Below the pieces are notes generated by a model. That model made no database searches, was not told the DNA's origin, and saw only the letters and a program-made list of their open reading frames with translations. Position numbers and translations under genes: made by a program. From Alopecurus myosuroides (taxonomy: Eukaryota; Streptophyta; Magnoliopsida; Poales; Poaceae): a stretch of 64,000 nucleotides of DNA. Below, piece after piece: positions 34,063 through 44,494 of the stretch (the stretch's first letter is position 1; each line of letters begins with the position of its first letter). The stretch covers positions 245,099,540-245,163,539 of the forward strand of contig CM054060.1 of NCBI GenBank assembly GCA_028641055.1, read 5' to 3'.

Positions 34063-35933
34063 CTAGGCCTGGGTGTCCTCGTCTTCCTCTTCCGCTTCAT
34101 CCTCGGTGACATCCTCCATGTCCTCATCATCATCCACACCGATATCCCAGTCAACGTCGCGGTTGTTCCAGTTCTTGTAGGCAATCCTGGGAGGAGGAAG
34201 TGGTGGCACATTGGGAGCACCAAGAGCAGTCATGATGTGGTGCTGGTTCTCGAGGATGCTGCGGCGCTCCACATAGGCGCTGTAGTTCTCCTTGTGGAGG
34301 CACACATTCATGCACAGTACCTTCTCAATTGCGCGAACAAGCCATGAGCGCTTCTTCTTGCCAGGGGGAGGAGGACGCATGCGAGGATCACGATGGCCCT
34401 GACCTGTGGCACCCACATCATGTGCAGCCTGCTGTGTGTGAGCTGCCTTCTTGTACAGCGTGACATCCTTGTGGACCTCACAGTCCAGCTCCAGGTCCTC
34501 ACGGAGTGCCTCGGGATAGCGAGCCTTGATGAGCTTCATGATGTACGGGGCATATGGGGGCACTTTGCGGTGGAAGAGAGCAAAGTGGATCTCATTGAAG
34601 ATGAAATCCATCACATCAACCTTGTGGGCCTCCATGTCAGTCATGTCACCCTCAGTGAAGGTCAGGTAGGCGTGGTACATGAGGTTGACCAATCCACCAC
34701 GAATAGCATCATTATTGCCACCACTTGGGGCAATAGACTCCCTAAACATACGCAACAGAATGTCATATATGGGATAGAGCCCTTTGGCCGAGCCAATCAC
34801 ACCTGTGGAACCATACAACTCAGCCAGTCTGTTCTTCTCATACTCAACCCCGTGAATATGCATGCGGTGACCCTGGGGAGTGTTGAGGCCAGCAAAGGGG
34901 TACCCGAGCGCAGTAGCAAAGTCATGGAAGTTGGCGGTGAGCAAGTGGGGGCCAGACATCCAAGACATCCCAATCTCCTCAGAATCATCAATGAAAAGAG
35001 TGGCGAAGAACTGCTGGATGAATGTGGTGTTGTAGGAGCATCTAGTCTCCATAAGAGGGCGCAGACCAAGGAGTTCAGCCAACTGGACTGAGTTGTTTAA
35101 ATAGGCAGGATTGGCAGCCAGATGAGCGAAGTTGGTAACCTTCATTGGGCACACCGGCTTGCTCATGACATTGTATACTTGCTTGAACAGGGTCTCCTGC
35201 TCAACGTGCCAGAAGCAGGAATCAATAGTGGGGTCTTGAGGACCCTCAGTGTACCAAGCCTTGCCCCTCCATGCCTTGAACTCGGGAATGGACATGGTAT
35301 CCAAATTCAGAGCAGACTTCCCTTGCTGCTTCCCAGCTTTGCGAGCAGCCCTGTCAGCATCACGTTGGCGCTCATATTCCCTCTCAGCATCCCTCGCACG
35401 CCGGCGAGTCTCATTCTCATCCACAAAGGTCCCCTCCTCATTTTCCCTCAGGTGACGGAGTCACTTGCGGGAGCTAGTCAACTTGCCGGGCCTAGAGCTT
35501 GAGCCATCTGCGAGAAAAGCAGAAAAGATGCAAAGAAAACCAAACAAGAATAAAAAACGGGGGCTCACGATTTGTGAAAATGGAAGAAATAGATCTCTGT
35601 TCGAGATTCAGTACAGGCCGGAAATTCCGGTCTGGGTGCGGAAATTCCGGAGGGCAGAAATTCCGGCCTCAGGGAAATTTCCGGGGGGGGGGGGGCGGAA
35701 ATTCCGGTCCTGGGGCGGAAATTTCCGGCCTTCGGAATTTTCGAATCCAGATCTGAATCTGGGCCTGTAACGAATCTAGAGCGATGAATTGGAGTATAGA
35801 GATAACACCTAGAGTATATGTGATACTTGGGTGAACGTATAACCGTGCAATACCAAGAAGAACACTAGACATGAGATCAAATCATCTAATCAACCATAGA
35901 TTACGGAGAAAACAGGCACATACCGGGATCCAT
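34063..35933 (-). CDS. Extra gene 3' of pol in the Copia element (env position), spliced, with one internal stop
   Basis: The main frame covers 35460-34063. It starts with a charged RRRARDAEREYERQRDADR segment and includes FATLFIDDSEEIGMSWM, FHDFATALGYPFAG and a very acidic tail (DVTEDEAEEEDEDTQA). It recalls the 'putative plant transposon protein' domain found downstream of pol in some plant elements. No signal peptide or membrane segment is seen, so it is not evidently an envelope protein. A small first exon (35933-35924, ATG) and an intron (35923-35508, GTATGT to TTTTCTCGCAG) join in phase to 35507, but a TGA at 35463-35461 interrupts exon 2. Its own TATA box is at 36099-36106. Function is unknown. 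Confidence 0.6.
35610..35735. repeat. Small CCGGAAATTCCGG-type cluster in the intron of the extra gene
   Basis: Several GGAAATTCCGG and GGAAATTTCCGG repeats and a run of 13 G residues lie inside the 35508-35923 intron. They are variants of the palindromes in the LTR. Confidence 0.6.
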
Positions 35934-36098
35934 GAGATAGGAACGGACGTGCGGTCTCTTGATCCTCAAAAGGTGATTAGAGGACGAGGAGGGGAGGAAA
36001 AGGGGCCTCCCGGAGGTCTCGGAGGCGGCGGCGGCGGCTGGAGGCGTAGTGGAGGCGAAGGGAGGGAGAGGAATCTGAAACTGCTCCCTCCCGTCGCC

Positions 36099-36440
36099 CT
36101 TATATAGCCCCAGACCAACCCACCAGAAATTTCCGGTATTAAGGCCGGAATATTCCGGGGTCCGGAAATTTGGACCGGATATTCCGACCAAATATCCGGT
36201 GTGCCTTCTGCGAGCAGGCACGCTGGATATTTGGGGGTGTATTCGAGTCAATCTTCGAACCCCGGAAATTTCCGGGGCTTAAGGCACGGAATATTCCGGG
36301 CCCCCGGAAATTTCCGCTCAAATTTCCGGTGTGCCATCTGTGAGCGGGCACATCGGAAATGGGCGAAATTTCTGGGACAAATGTCTGAGGACCGGAATAT
36401 TCCGGGCCCTAGGCCGGAATTTCCGGTGTTCCCACGCCAT
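36099..36440 (-). promoter_or_regulatory. Internal promoter candidate: TATA box plus palindrome cluster upstream of the extra gene
   Basis: On the minus strand the palindromes CCGGAATATTCCGG (36392-36405, 36145-36158) and CCGGAAATTTCCGG (36262-36275), with degenerate copies, precede a TATA box GGCTATATAAGGGCG (36099-36106). The spacers CTGCGAGCAGGCAC and CTGTGAGCGGGCAC match those in the LTR cluster. The layout of cluster then TATA box is the same as in the LTR, about 165 bases above the small first exon of the extra gene. Confidence 0.6.
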
Positions 36441-36806
36441 CCGAGTTTTTTGGAAGATGGAACAAGTCGTGAGCCTCCAAAAACGAGAAACACAAACAAA
36501 CGCACGAACACGAGGAAAACATCAACCCTAAAACAAAACAAATACAAATAACATGGGAAAATGTTGGTGGCCGAAGCCACCGTGTTTGAGTGATACCAAG
36601 AAGTCGCGAAGATGTATCTTGGACTTAAAAGTATAACTCACGTTTTAAGCACAATAAGTCACAAATTGACTAGATATGCATGACGTTTTGGTTGTTTTGC
36701 GCATGATAGGTGGAGTGTTAGTTCATTGGTTGAACCACGCTCCCCCTATGTCCATGCCTACATCTAAACTAGATAGCACATATAGTGAAGGTACTTATGC
36801 AAGGGT

Positions 36807-39800
36807 TCAAGAGAAGTTAGACGCATCGATCACATTTAGTTCATTCCTCAAACCCCGAAATCTTGGTTCATCAAGGGCCTTCGTGAAAATATCCGCGAGT
36901 TGATCCTTGGTTGCCACATAGGAGAGATCAATATCACCCTTCTCAACATGATCCCGAATAAAGTGATGTCGTATCTCAATGTGCTTCGTCTTGGAGTGAA
37001 GAACGGGATTGTAGGCGATCTTGATGGCACTCTCATTGTCGCATAAGAGAGGAACTTTGTCGAAGACGATGCCATAATCTCTCAATGTTTGCCGCATCCA
37101 AAGTAATTGAGCACAACAACTCGCCGCGGAGATGTATTCGGCCTCAGTGGTGGAGAGAGCAATGCAGTTTTGCTTCTTGGAAGACCAACATACCAATGAG
37201 CGGCCAAGAAATTGACAACCTCCGGATGTAGATTTCCTATCCGTCTTCTCTCCCGCATAGTCCGCATCCGAATACCCAATGAGCTGAAAGCTTGAACCCT
37301 TAGGATACCAAAGACCGAAGTTTGGGGTATGAACTAAATATCGAAAGATACGCTTAACCGCTTCAAAGTGACTTTGTCTGGGGGAGGCTTGAAACCTTGC
37401 ACATTTACCAACGCTATACATAATATCGGGTCTAGATGCACAAAGGTAGAGCAAAGAGCCAATCATGGAGCGGTATACCTTTTGATATACCTCTTTACCA
37501 TTCGGGTCGGGTTTCAAGTCAATAGTCGTGGACATGGGAGTCTTCATAGGTTTGGCATCGTGCATGTTGAAGCGCTTGAGCATGTCTTGAGTATACTTGG
37601 CTTTCTTGATGAATGTGCCTTCGGGATGTTGCTTGATCTCAAAGCCAAGAAAATACTCCAATTCTCCCATCATGGACATCTCGAATTTATCCGTCATAAG
37701 CTTGCAAAACTCATCATTGAAAGCGATGTTAGTAGAACCAAAGATGATATCATCCACATAGAGTTGGCATATGAACAAGTCACCTCCAACCCTTTTGGTG
37801 AAAAGGGTGGGATCGATTAAACCAACATTGAACCCACGATCTACTAAAAACTCTTTAAGGTGCTCGTACCACGCACGTGGAGCTTGTTTAAGCCCATATA
37901 GCGCCTTATCGAGTTTGTAGACATGATCGGGGTGGTTGGGATCCTCGAAACCCGGAGGTTGCTTGACATAGACCAACTCGTGGATGGGACCATTCAAAAA
38001 TGCACTTTTAACATCCATTTGTTGCAATTTAAAGTTGTGATGAGAGGCATAAGCAAGTAAGATGCGAATAGATTCAAGACGAGCTACGGGAGCGAATGTT
38101 TCACCGAAATCGACACCTTCGACTTGAGAGAAGCCTTGAGCAACCAATCTAGCCTTGTTGCGGATGACGATGCCGTCCTTGTCTTGTTTATTCTTGAATA
38201 TCCACTTAGTGCCGATGACGTTCTTGCAATCTTTGGGCCTTGGTACCAACTTCCACACCTTGTTGCGCTCGAAGTTGTTGAGTTCATCGTGCATAGATTC
38301 AAGCCAATCTTGATCTTCATAGACCTTCTTTGGCTCAATGTGAGAGACGAACACATGAGCTTTGCTAAAATCTGCTAGTTGCCTCCTTGTGACGACCCTT
38401 CCACGAACTTGTCCAAGAATCATGTCCTCCGTGTGACCGGTACGAGCGAGATTATCTAGCCTTCTCTTTGCCCTACGAGCTAGCTTCTCCTCCAAAGTTT
38501 CCTTGGATAGCACTTGATCATCACCTTCTTCATTGGAGACATGTCCACCTTGATCTTGATCATCAACGGGAGGTGGATCCCTTATGTTCCGAGTTGTATC
38601 ATCACCATGTGTATCTTGTTCCTCATTGTGAGCTTGGCCTTCATCATGAGCTTGGCCTTGATTGTTAGCTTGGCCTTGTGGTGAAGCATGAGGGCTTGGT
38701 GCATCTTGTTGGGTAGCTTGGTTATCAATGGATGTAGTCAATGGCTCCACTTGAGTGGGGCATAGTCCTTCTCCCTCCGTCATCCGGTAACCCTCAATGG
38801 GAATTATTTCACCAATCCCCATTTTTCTTATGACGATGTGAGGAATTGCATCTCCTACAATACCATGATTTATACGGCCCCCTTGGGACCCATTATCCTC
38901 ATCAAATACCACGTCTATAGCTTCTTCAACTTGTCCGGTGGACTTGTTATAGACTCTATAAGCATGAGCGTTTGAGGCATAGACAACAAAGATACCCTCA
39001 TGAGATTTAGTCTCGAACTTAGACAAGCGTTTCCCTCTCTTGCGAATGAAGCATTTGCATCCAAAGACCTTGAAGTATGAAACGTCCGGCTTCTTGCCCG
39101 TGAGAATCTCATAAGGGGTCTTGTTCAAGATCTTGCGGAGATATAATCGGTTGCTAGCGTGACAAGCTGTGGAGACGGCCTCGGCCCAAAAATTATAAGG
39201 AGAAGAGAACTCCGCAATCATGGTTCGAGCCGCATCCATAAGAGTACGATTCTTTCTCTCCGCCACACCATTTTGTTGAGGGGTGTAGGGAGTGGAATAT
39301 TGATGAGCAATGCCTTCCTCACTAAGAAATCCCTCCACGGTGTAGTTCTTGAACTCGGAGCCATTATCACTTCGGATAGCCATGATGCTTGTATTATGTT
39401 GCCTTTCCACCAAAGTGATGAACTCGATGACCCGCTTTTGAGTCTCACTCTTTCTCTTGAAGAAGTACACCCAACAATATCGTGAATAGTCATCCACAAT
39501 CACCAAGCAATACTTCTTGCCTCCAAGACTATCATATGATAGAGGACCAAAGAGGTCCAAGTGAATGATCTCGACGATTCTTGAGGTGGTGATGTTGGTC
39601 TTGGTTGGGTGAGCTTCTCCATGTTGTTTTCCAAGAACGCAAGAGCTACACACACGATCTTTGGCAAACTTCACATTCGTTAGTCCTAGAACATGATTGC
39701 CACTTTGAAGGTCATGCAACATCCTCATATTGGTGTGGGCTAACCGGCGATGCCATAGCCAACCCACATCAACTTTAGCCATTAGACATGTCGCGGCACA

Positions 39801-40178
39801 CGTGTCTCCTTTAGAGAAGTCCACTACATACATGTCGTTCTCGACATGCCCAACAAAGGCTACTTTAAGAGTCGTTTCCCAAGTGACAATCACATTCTCC
39901 TTATTAAAGAAGGAGGTAAAACCACTTTTAGCAAGTTGAAGAACCGAGATGAGATTATAGCCAAGGGACTCAACAAGAAGAACATTCTCAATTGACAAGT
40001 CATTCGAGATTGCTACCTTGCCTCGTCCCAATACCTTTAGTTCGGAGTTGTCACCAATAGTAACGCAATTGAGATGAGGTAATGGAGGATGAATATCACT
40101 CATTGCGTCATTGCTTCCGGTCATATGTTGGGATGCACCACTATCCACCGTCCATTTGCTCGAACCGGAAGCACTTCC
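36807..40178 (-). CDS. pol: Copia pol: protease, integrase, reverse transcriptase, RNase H
   Basis: The frame is open from 40178 (after a TAG at 40181-40179) to 36807, about 1120 codons. The protease motif is [10 protein letters not shown] at the start. The GAG-pre-integrase finger ([13 protein letters not shown] to CSSCVLGKQ) and integrase core ([35 protein letters not shown]) follow. The reverse transcriptase has [23 protein letters not shown] and the catalytic YVDDIIFGS. RNase H shows [30 protein letters not shown] and LCDNESAIK. All catalytic residues looked for are present. There is no ATG at the natural start; expression would be as a fusion with gag, but the two upstream frames are offset. 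Confidence 0.93.
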   Translation of the reverse strand, partial: GSASGSSKWTVDSGASQHMTGSNDAMSDIHPPLPHLNCVTIGDNSELKVLGRGKVAISNDLSIENVLLVESLGYNLISVLQLAKSGFTSFFNKENVIVTWETTLKVAFVGHVENDMYVVDFSKGDTCAATCLMAKVDVGWLWHRRLAHTNMRMLHDLQSGNHVLGLTNVKFAKDRVCSSCVLGKQHGEAHPTKTNITTSRIVEIIHLDLFGPLSYDSLGGKKYCLVIVDDYSRYCWVYFFKRKSETQKRVIEFITLVERQHNTSIMAIRSDNGSEFKNYTVEGFLSEEGIAHQYSTPYTPQQNGVAERKNRTLMDAARTMIAEFSSPYNFWAEAVSTACHASNRLYLRKILNKTPYEILTGKKPDVSYFKVFGCKCFIRKRGKRLSKFETKSHEGIFVVYASNAHAYRVYNKSTGQVEEAIDVVFDEDNGSQGGRINHGIVGDAIPHIVIRKMGIGEIIPIEGYRMTEGEGLCPTQVEPLTTSIDNQATQQDAPSPHASPQGQANNQGQAHDEGQAHNEEQDTHGDDTTRNIRDPPPVDDQDQGGHVSNEEGDDQVLSKETLEEKLARRAKRRLDNLARTGHTEDMILGQVRGRVVTRRQLADFSKAHVFVSHIEPKKVYEDQDWLESMHDELNNFERNKVWKLVPRPKDCKNVIGTKWIFKNKQDKDGIVIRNKARLVAQGFSQVEGVDFGETFAPVARLESIRILLAYASHHNFKLQQMDVKSAFLNGPIHELVYVKQPPGFEDPNHPDHVYKLDKALYGLKQAPRAWYEHLKEFLVDRGFNVGLIDPTLFTKRVGGDLFICQLYVDDIIFGSTNIAFNDEFCKLMTDKFEMSMMGELEYFLGFEIKQHPEGTFIKKAKYTQDMLKRFNMHDAKPMKTPMSTTIDLKPDPNGKEVYQKVYRSMIGSLLYLCASRPDIMYSVGKCARFQASPRQSHFEAVKRIFRYLVHTPNFGLWYPKGSSFQLIGYSDADYAGEKTDRKSTSGGCQFLGRSLVCWSSKKQNCIALSTTEAEYISAASCCAQLLWMRQTLRDYGIVFDKVPLLCDNESAIKIAYNPVLHSKTKHIEIRHHFIRDHVEKGDIDLSYVATKDQLADIFTKALDEPRFRGLRNELNVIDASNFS

Positions 40179-40188
40179 CTACAATAGA

Positions 40189-41043
40189 TTAGTTTCTTGA
40201 TTTAGGGACCCATCTTTGAATGGGTCCTCTCATGTTAGCGACAAGGGTCTTAGGAACCCAAATACTCCAATGATAATCGTCACCATAAGAAGTACCAACA
40301 TATTTAGCATATACATGACCATCTCTAGACTTCATAAGAACATAAGATGGATTATATTTCCCGGCAAAGTTATTGTGAGTGGTGCTCCCCCTAGAGGTCT
40401 CACCACCCACAATGGTGTTGGTCTCCTTCCTTTTGGTCACCTCTCCCTCTTTCACAAATCTTACTTCTTGTGAGGGGGAGGTGACTCTCTTCTTGTTCTT
40501 CTTCTTGTACTTCTTCTTTGACTTGGCTATATAGCCAAGTCCCTCCTTTCCATTGTTGGCTCGTTGAGAAGCAATCTCATGGGGATTCTTCTCATTTCCT
40601 ACAAGATTAGTTGCACTACAAGCATTTCTAGGCAAGACATTCAAGCTAGAGGGTGAAGTGGACACAACTTGCTTGTTTGATAGTTGGGCTAGAAGATTGT
40701 CACGAGATTTGGTTAACTTGTCATGAATTTTCTTAAGAGACATGAACTCATTTTCAAGTTTTTCATGACGAGTGCCAAGTTCCTCGTGAGCAATTCCTAG
40801 CTTCAACTCTTCATGTTCAAGAGTTTGAATTAAAGCAAGAGATTGTGCATTTTCTTTCCTAAGCTTAGAGACACTTATGGCAAAGTTTTCTTCAAGACAA
40901 GACAATTTCTCCTCAAGTGAGGCACGAATGGAACGCTCATTCTCAAGTGCTTTTTCAAGCTCTCGCTCATTGCAAGTGTGACCTCCATGGCTTTCTAAGG
41001 TCATGATGATCTCCTCCTTTTCATCAACAAGAGAGTTCATCAA
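40189..41043 (-). CDS. Coiled-coil C-terminal part of Copia gag (offset frame)
   Basis: 284 codons between the gag and pol frames. The first half is a heptad-rich coiled coil (ERELEKALENERSIRASLEE, CLEENFAISVSKLRKE, LENEFMSLKKIHDKL). Next comes a lysine-rich patch (KSKKKYKKKNKKR), and the end reads WSIWVPKTLVANMRG and WVPKSRN. It overlaps the end of gag by 20 bases in another frame and stops just before pol. In related elements this is normally continuous with gag, so this copy has either a frameshift or a programmed shift at 41024-41043. It is probably a structural part of the particle. Confidence 0.65.
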   Translation of the reverse strand: MMNSLVDEKEEIIMTLESHGGHTCNERELEKALENERSIRASLEEKLSCLEENFAISVSKLRKENAQSLALIQTLEHEELKLGIAHEELGTRHEKLENEFMSLKKIHDKLTKSRDNLLAQLSNKQVVSTSPSSLNVLPRNACSATNLVGNEKNPHEIASQRANNGKEGLGYIAKSKKKYKKKNKKRVTSPSQEVRFVKEGEVTKRKETNTIVGGETSRGSTTHNNFAGKYNPSYVLMKSRDGHVYAKYVGTSYGDDYHWSIWVPKTLVANMRGPIQRWVPKSRN

Positions 41044-42814
41044 GTTGCCTCAAAAGAGAGTTCACCTTTTCCTTAGTCTCACCTTTAAGGCTAGATAGCC
41101 ATATGCTTAACTCATTAGACCCACTATCCTCCTCACAAGCATTTTCAACACAATCCAATAACGAAGAAGGGTTAGTGATAATGGTCTTGGGATTGGGAGA
41201 GCATACCAAAGTGGCTTTTGCCATAAGACACGTAGGTCGGGTAGCCACATTCTCATTGGGGGATTCGAATAGAGAGATCGAAGGTGATGATGCGGTGGCC
41301 TTGGCGATGTGAGAAACTCCAACTACCTCATCTTCTCCTTCATCTCCGGAGATGTAAGTCTCAAGAACCGCCCCTTCTTGAACATAGAGAGCCCTTGGCA
41401 CCTTCCTAGCAAAGTTCTTGTTTTGTGGAGGCTTGGTCTTGTTTTTGCGAACAAGCTTGCCTTCGTTCTCTTCTCTAGGTTCAAAGGGGCACTCCTTCAC
41501 GAAGTGGTTTGCGCTACCACAATTGTAGCATGTCCTTGGGCGCTCCCCCTTCTTCTTGTAGTTCTTGTTTCGTGGAGGTCTCGGAGAGCCGGCTTTGTGA
41601 GCTTCCCATCTCTTCCAATATCCATGCATAGCGAGAGCAATGCACTTGTGAGCTCCCGTATAGGTGTCTTCATAGTCCTCTTCATCATCATCTTCTTCTT
41701 CACTTTCATCAACTCGAGCCATTGCCTTTGACTTCAATGCAAGATTGGGAGACTTTCCCATCCCTCTAGAGCGAGCTAGAGCATCATCCGCACTCTTGTG
41801 TGAGAGAGAGATTGCGATGAACTCACTAAGAACACCAATGGAGTTGAGAGTGTTGTAGTCCGCTCTTGTCCGGATACTAGTGGAGAGATTCTTCTCGAAG
41901 GGTGTGATAGCCTTGACAAATTTCCTCTTTATCCACTCATCGGTGATCTCTTCCTTGCCAAAGTCTCTCAGTTGATTGGCGAGAGTGACAACTCTTCTAT
42001 AGAGCTCTTCAGGAGTCTCATCCTCTTGCATAACGAAGTTCTCGGAGTTGTCAATGGCCACATCATACTTGGAGGATTGAATGCTAGCATTTCCTTGAAA
42101 CAAGGTGTCAAGTTTGTCCCAAGCTTCCTTGGCGGTCTTGCAACCACGGATGTGAGTGAGATGCTCCCTTTGGAGAGCCTTCTGGATAATTACAAGAGCA
42201 ATTTTGTTGAGTTGAGATTCAACATCCTCCCTTGGAGTCAAGTTGCTTGGGTCATGAGGATGAAATCCATGGATCACGCTTCTCCACAATGCGGTACACG
42301 ATCCTGAAATGTGAGATTCCATTTCAAACTTCCAAGAGGAAAATTCGTTAGTGTTAAGGATGGGTGGAACTCCAACATTAAGGATGTGTGGCATGGAAAC
42401 GATTGGGTGGGTAGAATCATAGTTTTGCGGTGGTGGAACTTTTGAATTGGACCCCGAACCATTAGCCGTTTGAGACTTGGAACCACCGTCACTATCCTTA
42501 GCTTTGGCTTTAGCCTTTTGTGCGGCTTTAGCCTTAGCTTTGGCAATGTTCTCTTCGAGTTCGGAATTATCCAGAATCGTTTCCTCATCCGAACTATCCT
42601 CATCGGTGACATGGGGAGAGTGTGAAGGCCCCTTGGTTCTACCCATCATGTTCTCCAACATCTTCTTGATGGAGGAAACCTCCGAGCCCACACTAGAGCT
42701 AACCTTGGACAATTGGGTTTGAATGGTACAAACCGTTGTCTCTAGGTTGGCTATAGTGTCGGCCATTTTGGAGAGCTCCTCCTTAGAAGATTCGGGATCA
42801 TCTCCGTTGACCAT
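41024..42814 (-). CDS. gag: Copia gag (596 codons) with zinc knuckle
   Basis: The start codon lies 39 bases inside the primer site, so the leader is very short. The order is an N-terminal heptad region (KMADTIANLETTVCTIQTQL), an Ala/Lys-rich stretch (AKAKAAQKAKAKAKD), the UBN2-type capsid domain (TAKEAWDKLDTLFQGN, EDETPEELYRRVVTLANQL, KFVKAITPFE), an acidic run, and a CCHC knuckle (CYNCGSANHFVKEC). The tail has repeated CLMAKATL-type motifs and ends RQLDELSC. The capsid assembles particles and the knuckle binds RNA. The frame is fully open. Confidence 0.88.
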   Translation of the reverse strand: MVNGDDPESSKEELSKMADTIANLETTVCTIQTQLSKVSSSVGSEVSSIKKMLENMMGRTKGPSHSPHVTDEDSSDEETILDNSELEENIAKAKAKAAQKAKAKAKDSDGGSKSQTANGSGSNSKVPPPQNYDSTHPIVSMPHILNVGVPPILNTNEFSSWKFEMESHISGSCTALWRSVIHGFHPHDPSNLTPREDVESQLNKIALVIIQKALQREHLTHIRGCKTAKEAWDKLDTLFQGNASIQSSKYDVAIDNSENFVMQEDETPEELYRRVVTLANQLRDFGKEEITDEWIKRKFVKAITPFEKNLSTSIRTRADYNTLNSIGVLSEFIAISLSHKSADDALARSRGMGKSPNLALKSKAMARVDESEEEDDDEEDYEDTYTGAHKCIALAMHGYWKRWEAHKAGSPRPPRNKNYKKKGERPRTCYNCGSANHFVKECPFEPREENEGKLVRKNKTKPPQNKNFARKVPRALYVQEGAVLETYISGDEGEDEVVGVSHIAKATASSPSISLFESPNENVATRPTCLMAKATLVCSPNPKTIITNPSSLLDCVENACEEDSGSNELSIWLSSLKGETKEKVNSLLRQLDELSC

Positions 42815-42852
42815 GATTACTCTTAGGCGGTTAAGCCCGATAAAAGAGCCAA

Positions 42853-42865
42853 GGCTCTGATACCA
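42853..42865 (-). other. Primer binding site of the Copia element
   Basis: The minus strand reads TGGTATCAGAGCC, complementary to initiator tRNA-Met, two bases inside the 5' LTR. Confidence 0.93.
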
Positions 42866-42867
42866 AT

Positions 42868-44363
42868 TGAAAGTGCAATATGGTCAACTAGAGGGGGGGG
42901 GGGGTGAATAGGTGACCTACAAATTTTAATTCTTTTTCACTTTTAATGGGGGCTTTAGGAAAGTAAATGCTTGGTTATCTAAATGTGCAACTAAGTGAAC
43001 CCCCTAGGTGACACGGAACAAGTAGCAGCGGAAATAAAGGAACGGTACAAGATAACAACAAGAGAAAAACACGGAGACAAGGATATGTTTCCCGTAGTTC
43101 CTTCTTAAAAGAAGTACGTCTACGTTGGAGAGGTGGGGAGCCACCCAGGCGCTCCTCAATAGCACGGATGTGCACACCTTGTTCTCCTTGAGCTTCTCCG
43201 GTGAGGGAGATTCTCGTTTCCACTATGAGGTCGACTTGAAGGCGTTGACCAAACCTTTACAAGGGGTTGAGGCTACTCCACAAGTGAGATGGAGGCTCTC
43301 AACAATCGAAGCTTCTTGCTACAAGGTGGAAGCTACAAGCACTAGGGTTTCCCTTGGATGACAAAGCAACCAAGAGATTACAAGATCCCAAGAGTTGTGG
43401 TGTGGGTACACACGTTTTGGCTTGGTGGAAAGGTAGATCTAGTCCTCCTCCATGAGATCATTGAAGGGCATCGAGTTTGGTTGGAGGAGGAGGGAGATCG
43501 GGGCGTTTTGAGCTCTTCAACAATGGAGGAGAGAGAGGAATGGACGAGCTACCTATCTAGAGGAAGAAGACAGCTATTTATAGTCTCCTCCAATTTCTGA
43601 CCGTTGCAGTCCTGTAGGACCGAATATTCCGGTGTAAGCACCGGAAATTTCCGGTATGCCCGGGCCGGATTTTTGAATAGTCCGGGGGGCGGAATTTTGA
43701 AATATCCGGGGGCGGAAATTTCCGCCCCAATACTCCGCCCCCTCTCTGCGCGCGGGCACCAGCTCGTTGAAGAAAATTGCTAAGGACCAGGGGCCGGATA
43801 TTTGCACCGGAAATTTCCGGGGAAAATTTCTGCCCCAGCTTCTGTGCGCGGGCAGCAGCCAATTGGCGAAAACTGCTAAGGACCAGAGGACCGGAATATT
43901 GGAATATCCGGGGGGCGGATAATTGAAATATCCGGGCCCGGAAATTCCCGGACAGAATTTCCGCCCCCATCGCTGTGCGCGGGCAGCTGAGAGTGCTCCA
44001 TTTTCTGCTAAGTCCCAGAGGGCCGGATTTTTGCACCGGAAATTTCCGGGGCAAATTTCCGCCCTGGCTTCTGTGCGCGGCCAGTGAAAACACTTAGTCG
44101 TTTTGGAGATGCCAGAAGAGGGCCGGAATATTCCGGTGCTGGGGCCGGATATTCCGCCCCATAGACACCGGAATTTCCGGTCTGCGCACTCAAAAATCCG
44201 GTGGCAGTTAATCCAGAGTGTAGGCCTTCTCTTTGATCTTCCGACAAGAATATAACAATAAGCATCTGAGATAATAGCTGCACAGTCTAAAACAACACTG
44301 TTAGATAGATGATACCCGTGTTATCATCATCACCAAAATCATTAGAGGGATCATGAGTTTTCA
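42868..44363 (-). repeat. 5' LTR of the Copia element (1496 bp)
   Basis: Near-identical partner of 32262-33758. The TATA box TATAAATA is at 43575-43582 and the palindrome cluster at about 43618-44200. Point differences from the other LTR include changes within individual palindromes. It ends at 44363 before GGAAT. Confidence 0.95.
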
Positions 44364-44494
44364 GGAATGATCCACGGGGTCATCCCCAAGCTTAGGCTTT
44401 TCACTCTTCTTGATCACATTATATCATTCTCTTCTCTTGACCCAAGAAAACTTCCTTCACACCAAACTCTAAATAATTCTCATTAGAGGGTTAG
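44364..44494 (-). mobile_element. Element X: continuation after the Copia insertion
   Basis: After GGAAT (44364-44368) the sequence resumes with TCCACGGGGTCATCCCCAAGC, similar in style to the element X internal region at 32200-32230. It is cut again by the gypsy LTR at 44495. The rest is outside the window. Confidence 0.5.

Larger units (their letters stand above)
32262..44363 (-). mobile_element. Complete Copia retrotransposon (12.1 kb) with an extra gene 3' of pol
   Basis: Two LTRs of about 1.5 kb flank the internal region, with a perfect 5-bp duplication GGAAT at 32257-32261 and 44364-44368. On the minus strand the order is 5' LTR, iMet primer site, gag, coiled-coil frame, pol (protease, integrase, reverse transcriptase, RNase H), extra ORF, polypurine tract, 3' LTR. 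Integrase before reverse transcriptase is the Copia order. The size, large gag and a gene after pol recall the SIRE/Maximus group. The LTRs differ by roughly 1-2 percent by eye, so insertion is recent. The pol frame is fully open. Confidence 0.95.

Noticed and set aside
34063..35933. Retroviral-type envelope gene in the Copia element
   Set aside because: It is in the env position, but the protein has no signal peptide, membrane segment or cleavage site. It is described as an extra gene of unknown function.
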